Positions 51,244 through 53,413 of a stretch of 53,413 nucleotides of DNA are shown one piece after another. Position 1 is the stretch's first letter. Every line of letters begins with the position of its first letter. Source of the stretch: Promethearchaeota archaeon Loki_b32 (GTDB taxonomy: Archaea > Asgardarchaeota > Lokiarchaeia > Sigyniarchaeales > SOKP01); contig NJBH01000028.1 of assembly GCA_005223125.1 (NCBI GenBank), positions 1 to 53,413 on the forward strand, in the 5' to 3' direction. The notes below the pieces were generated by a model. The model was not told the origin of the DNA. It was given only the letters and a program-made list of their open reading frames with translations, and searched no databases. The position numbers and the translations under genes were made by a program.

Positions 51244-52530
51244 ATGAAAGCTAAGGTATCATTAGTTCTTTTATATCTATTTATTTTTCCCTCGATTAAT
51301 TCAATGGGTGTTGCCTTTTTAACTCCTACAAACACAACTTTTACTTATCCTTTGTTATCTTCTCCTACCGATGGTGTCTCAAATTATAATATAACAGAAA
51401 GTGTAAAATATGAGGTAGTAATTAATTTTTCAATGACACATAATGAACCTTCATCTCAATACTACGGTTTCAAAGTAGCTAGACTGAATGATCGTCAACC
51501 AAATTCAGGAATAACTCAATATTGTCCTCCTTATCAAGAAACTAAATTACTATATAACTCAATTACAGGAGGGGATGACATTGAATTCGAACATTTGGAT
51601 AAATTCAACAACACTTATGATCTATTTAACACTACTTTAAGCGGATATGGCGACACATTAACCTTAGATCAAAAATATAATATTACTCTAAATGAAATTA
51701 GTTTTACTGATATTCAAACTGGAGATATTGGATCTTACAATCCTGGAGATGAAATACATTCTTTATATAATATTACTCAGATTTTTTATGAATGTAATAA
51801 TCCAACTTTAGTGGCTCGCTCAAATAGTATTGTAAATCCTCTAGATAACCCTGTCGAAAAAGCACAAGATATTTTTAATTGGGTTGTAAATAATATTGAT
51901 TATCAAGCCCAAACTATTGAGATTGGGGCACTTGAAGCATACAATCAGAGAAGCGGTGATTGTTCAGATTTTTCAGATTTAATGATAACTCTTTTAAGAA
52001 TTCAAAGCATTCCAGCGAGAAAAGTAACTGGGTTTTTAATTACCAATAATCCTTCACATAATCCTAAAGTCGGTAATAAATACATTTTTGATCTCAATTA
52101 TGATGGAGCAACTAAATCAGCATCATCAACAAATGAGATTCTCGGACATGCTTGGATCGAGTATTATGTTCCTGATATTGGATGGATTGCATGTGATCCA
52201 ACCTGGGGACAGGGATATTTCAATCGAATAGATCTTTTTAGATTCAATTTAAATATTGGCGCATGGTTTTTCTTACCTGAGGCAGACCCCCCCTTTGATT
52301 ATATCTCTGAATTTCCAATTCATCCAGCTCCTATATGTAGTGATCATGGAGAATATGATTGGCAATATTCGATTGAAGTAACAGTGTTAGAAACAGATCT
52401 TTCATCTCCAACTTCGTTTCCGATATTTGCTGTAATTTTTATTGTAGTGGGATTAGCGGTTATATTATTAGCAATTATCTTATTATTAAGAAGAGGAAGT
52501 AAAAAAGATATAGTAGCTTACGAATATTAA
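51244..52530 (+). CDS. Secreted, membrane-anchored transglutaminase-like protein
   Basis: A 428-residue cell-surface protein. The N-terminal signal is VSLVLLYLFIFPSINSMGVA, followed by a beta-rich region with many N-x-S/T sites. The transglutaminase-like (cysteine protease fold) core occupies about residues 200-320. The triad is Cys in RSGDCSDFSDLMITLLR, His in LGHAWIEYYVPD and Asp in IACDPTWGQG. A membrane helix (FAVIFIVVGLAVILLAIILL) ends the protein with a short basic tail. It may cut or crosslink extracellular proteins. Confidence 0.85.
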   Translation: MKAKVSLVLLYLFIFPSINSMGVAFLTPTNTTFTYPLLSSPTDGVSNYNITESVKYEVVINFSMTHNEPSSQYYGFKVARLNDRQPNSGITQYCPPYQETKLLYNSITGGDDIEFEHLDKFNNTYDLFNTTLSGYGDTLTLDQKYNITLNEISFTDIQTGDIGSYNPGDEIHSLYNITQIFYECNNPTLVARSNSIVNPLDNPVEKAQDIFNWVVNNIDYQAQTIEIGALEAYNQRSGDCSDFSDLMITLLRIQSIPARKVTGFLITNNPSHNPKVGNKYIFDLNYDGATKSASSTNEILGHAWIEYYVPDIGWIACDPTWGQGYFNRIDLFRFNLNIGAWFFLPEADPPFDYISEFPIHPAPICSDHGEYDWQYSIEVTVLETDLSSPTSFPIFAVIFIVVGLAVILLAIILLLRRGSKKDIVAYEY

Positions 52531-52553
52531 TTTCTTCTTTATTTTTTTCATTA

Positions 52554-53413
52554 TTATATATATGTTTGAATTAAATCGCCGATATTTTTTGAAAAATCGG
52601 GTAAATTCTTTTCAATTTTATCAATTTCTAGAGATTTCTCCAAAAATAAAAGTAGATATAAATTATATTTCCCAACTTTTATTTTTTTAAACATTACTTT
52701 TTTAGATTTATCGGTAATGCCTGAAGATACAATAAAATCTTGTTCTAATAATTTAAATTCCTTGAAAGTTTTGTACAAATTTTGAAAATGTGGGGCAGTA
52801 ATTTCGAAAACCTTTCCAGAGACTTCAGTTTTATAGAAATTTGATAAAATAATTCCATTCTCATTTAGTAATAATATTGCATCTGAATTTGTTTTTTTAG
52901 CAAATTTTTTTAGCTGATTTCTAAATAATTCTCGATTAGGACTTAATCGAGACAATCCAAAAGAATATGCTGTAATAAGACTCCAGTGATCAAAAATGCT
53001 TGTTTGGAAGATTTTAATGAAAAATCGATCAGAATTTTCCTTTATAGAGTCTGCAATTACCTCTAAATTTTTAAAAATATCTTTAGATCCTTTAAGATCA
53101 GGATCAAACTTATTTAAACAAACAACAATAGGTGGAAACTCATCTAATTCTAGTAGAATATTTAATATCTTTCTAAACAGGGTTAAAGCTTCATTTATTC
53201 TTTCTACATCTTGAATATCAATAAAAAAGAACATAAGATCGATATTATATAAATAGACTTTACTTTGTTCAAGATATCTTTCTCGATATTTTTTCTGGCC
53301 TCCTAAGTCCCATACAAAAATTTGAGAATTTTGTTCTTCAAAAATGTTTTCTTCAGTTCTTTCTACGCCTTTAGTTGGTAATGATTTAATAATTTGAGAG
53401 TATTTCCTTCTAA
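52554..53413 (-). CDS. Rag/Arf-like small GTPase with roadblock-like C-terminus, partial
   Basis: The frame is open to the window edge, so the P-loop end is missing. Visible switch motifs are LPTKGVERTEE (switch I Thr), FVWDLGGQKKYRERYL (G3, D-x2-G-Q as in Arf and Rag) and VVCLNKFDPDL (G4, N-K-x-D). After the GTPase domain, about 120 residues form a roadblock-like domain (SDAILLLNENGIILSNFY, KKIKVGKYNLYLLLFLE). A GTPase followed by roadblock is the layout of eukaryotic RagA-D/Gtr proteins. Such genes have been reported in Asgard archaea. It converges on the transglutaminase gene. Confidence 0.8.
   Translation of the reverse strand, partial: RRKYSQIIKSLPTKGVERTEENIFEEQNSQIFVWDLGGQKKYRERYLEQSKVYLYNIDLMFFFIDIQDVERINEALTLFRKILNILLELDEFPPIVVCLNKFDPDLKGSKDIFKNLEVIADSIKENSDRFFIKIFQTSIFDHWSLITAYSFGLSRLSPNRELFRNQLKKFAKKTNSDAILLLNENGIILSNFYKTEVSGKVFEITAPHFQNLYKTFKEFKLLEQDFIVSSGITDKSKKVMFKKIKVGKYNLYLLLFLEKSLEIDKIEKNLPDFSKNIGDLIQTYI

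Noticed and set aside
1-53413. tRNA or rRNA genes
   Set aside because: I looked for T-arm and anticodon-arm patterns in the gaps and found none; all sizeable gaps are AT-rich.

Overview
The window is AT-rich archaeal DNA that reads as an Asgard archaeon, most likely of the Lokiarchaeia. Three things suggest this. The central metabolic genes are archaeal: HdrBC, a group 3c [NiFe] hydrogenase, ADP-forming acyl-CoA synthetase and HypCDEF. Several genes are eukaryote-like: a Rag/Arf-like GTPase with a C-terminal roadblock-like domain, longin-like domains, an eL13 domain, a Trm9/ALKBH8-like methyltransferase and a PI-PLC-like protein. There is also a selenoprotein with a eukaryote-like SECIS element. 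The taxonomic call is an inference from content; no marker gene was compared.

1-6.3 kb: end of a GT4 glycosyltransferase, a decayed transposase-like fragment, a small membrane protein, a 22-residue hydrophobic peptide, mobA, and two tail-to-tail PurF homologues, one of which lacks the catalytic cysteine. A ferredoxin fragment interrupted by TAG follows. 6.3-21 kb: a hydrogenase and selenium island. hypF, hypD, hypE, hypC and a CooC-like ATPase surround the structural operon mvhG-mvhA-vhuU-hdrC-hdrB. vhuU carries only the second nickel-binding motif of the large subunit. It reads UGA as selenocysteine and is followed by a 74-nt two-helix element that fits a SECIS. A divergent tusA-yedE-dsrE-like group, a set linked elsewhere to selenium supply, sits next to it. 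Within the island are a PI-PLC-like gene and a nucleotidyltransferase/HepT pair with a truncated HepT.

21-27 kb: endonuclease V whose 3' end has been duplicated in tandem (156 bp, in frame). The second copy is split by about 2.5 kb carrying an ABC transporter. A coiled-coil/HEAT protein and a cyclophilin follow. 27-33 kb: ADP-forming acyl-CoA synthetase with a DRTGG-domain partner, remnants of a small membrane protein and an aminotransferase, alanine dehydrogenase and a small membrane protein. 33-39 kb: a complete three-subunit acetone carboxylase-like operon, divergent from an M29 aminopeptidase.

40-53.4 kb: a 1400-residue surface protein with one membrane helix and a cytoplasmic longin-like plus winged-helix region; a YkgJ-type protein; unknown proteins; an amidohydrolase; the Trm9-like methyltransferase; an eL13-HhH fusion; a free-standing longin-like plus winged-helix protein; a secreted transglutaminase-like protein; and a Rag-like GTPase cut by the window edge. 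Together the hydrogenase-Hdr genes, acyl-CoA synthetase and acetone carboxylase suggest hydrogen-linked, anaerobic organic-acid metabolism. The last 13 kb suggest surface sensing coupled to small-GTPase-type modules. No tRNA, rRNA or CRISPR array was found.
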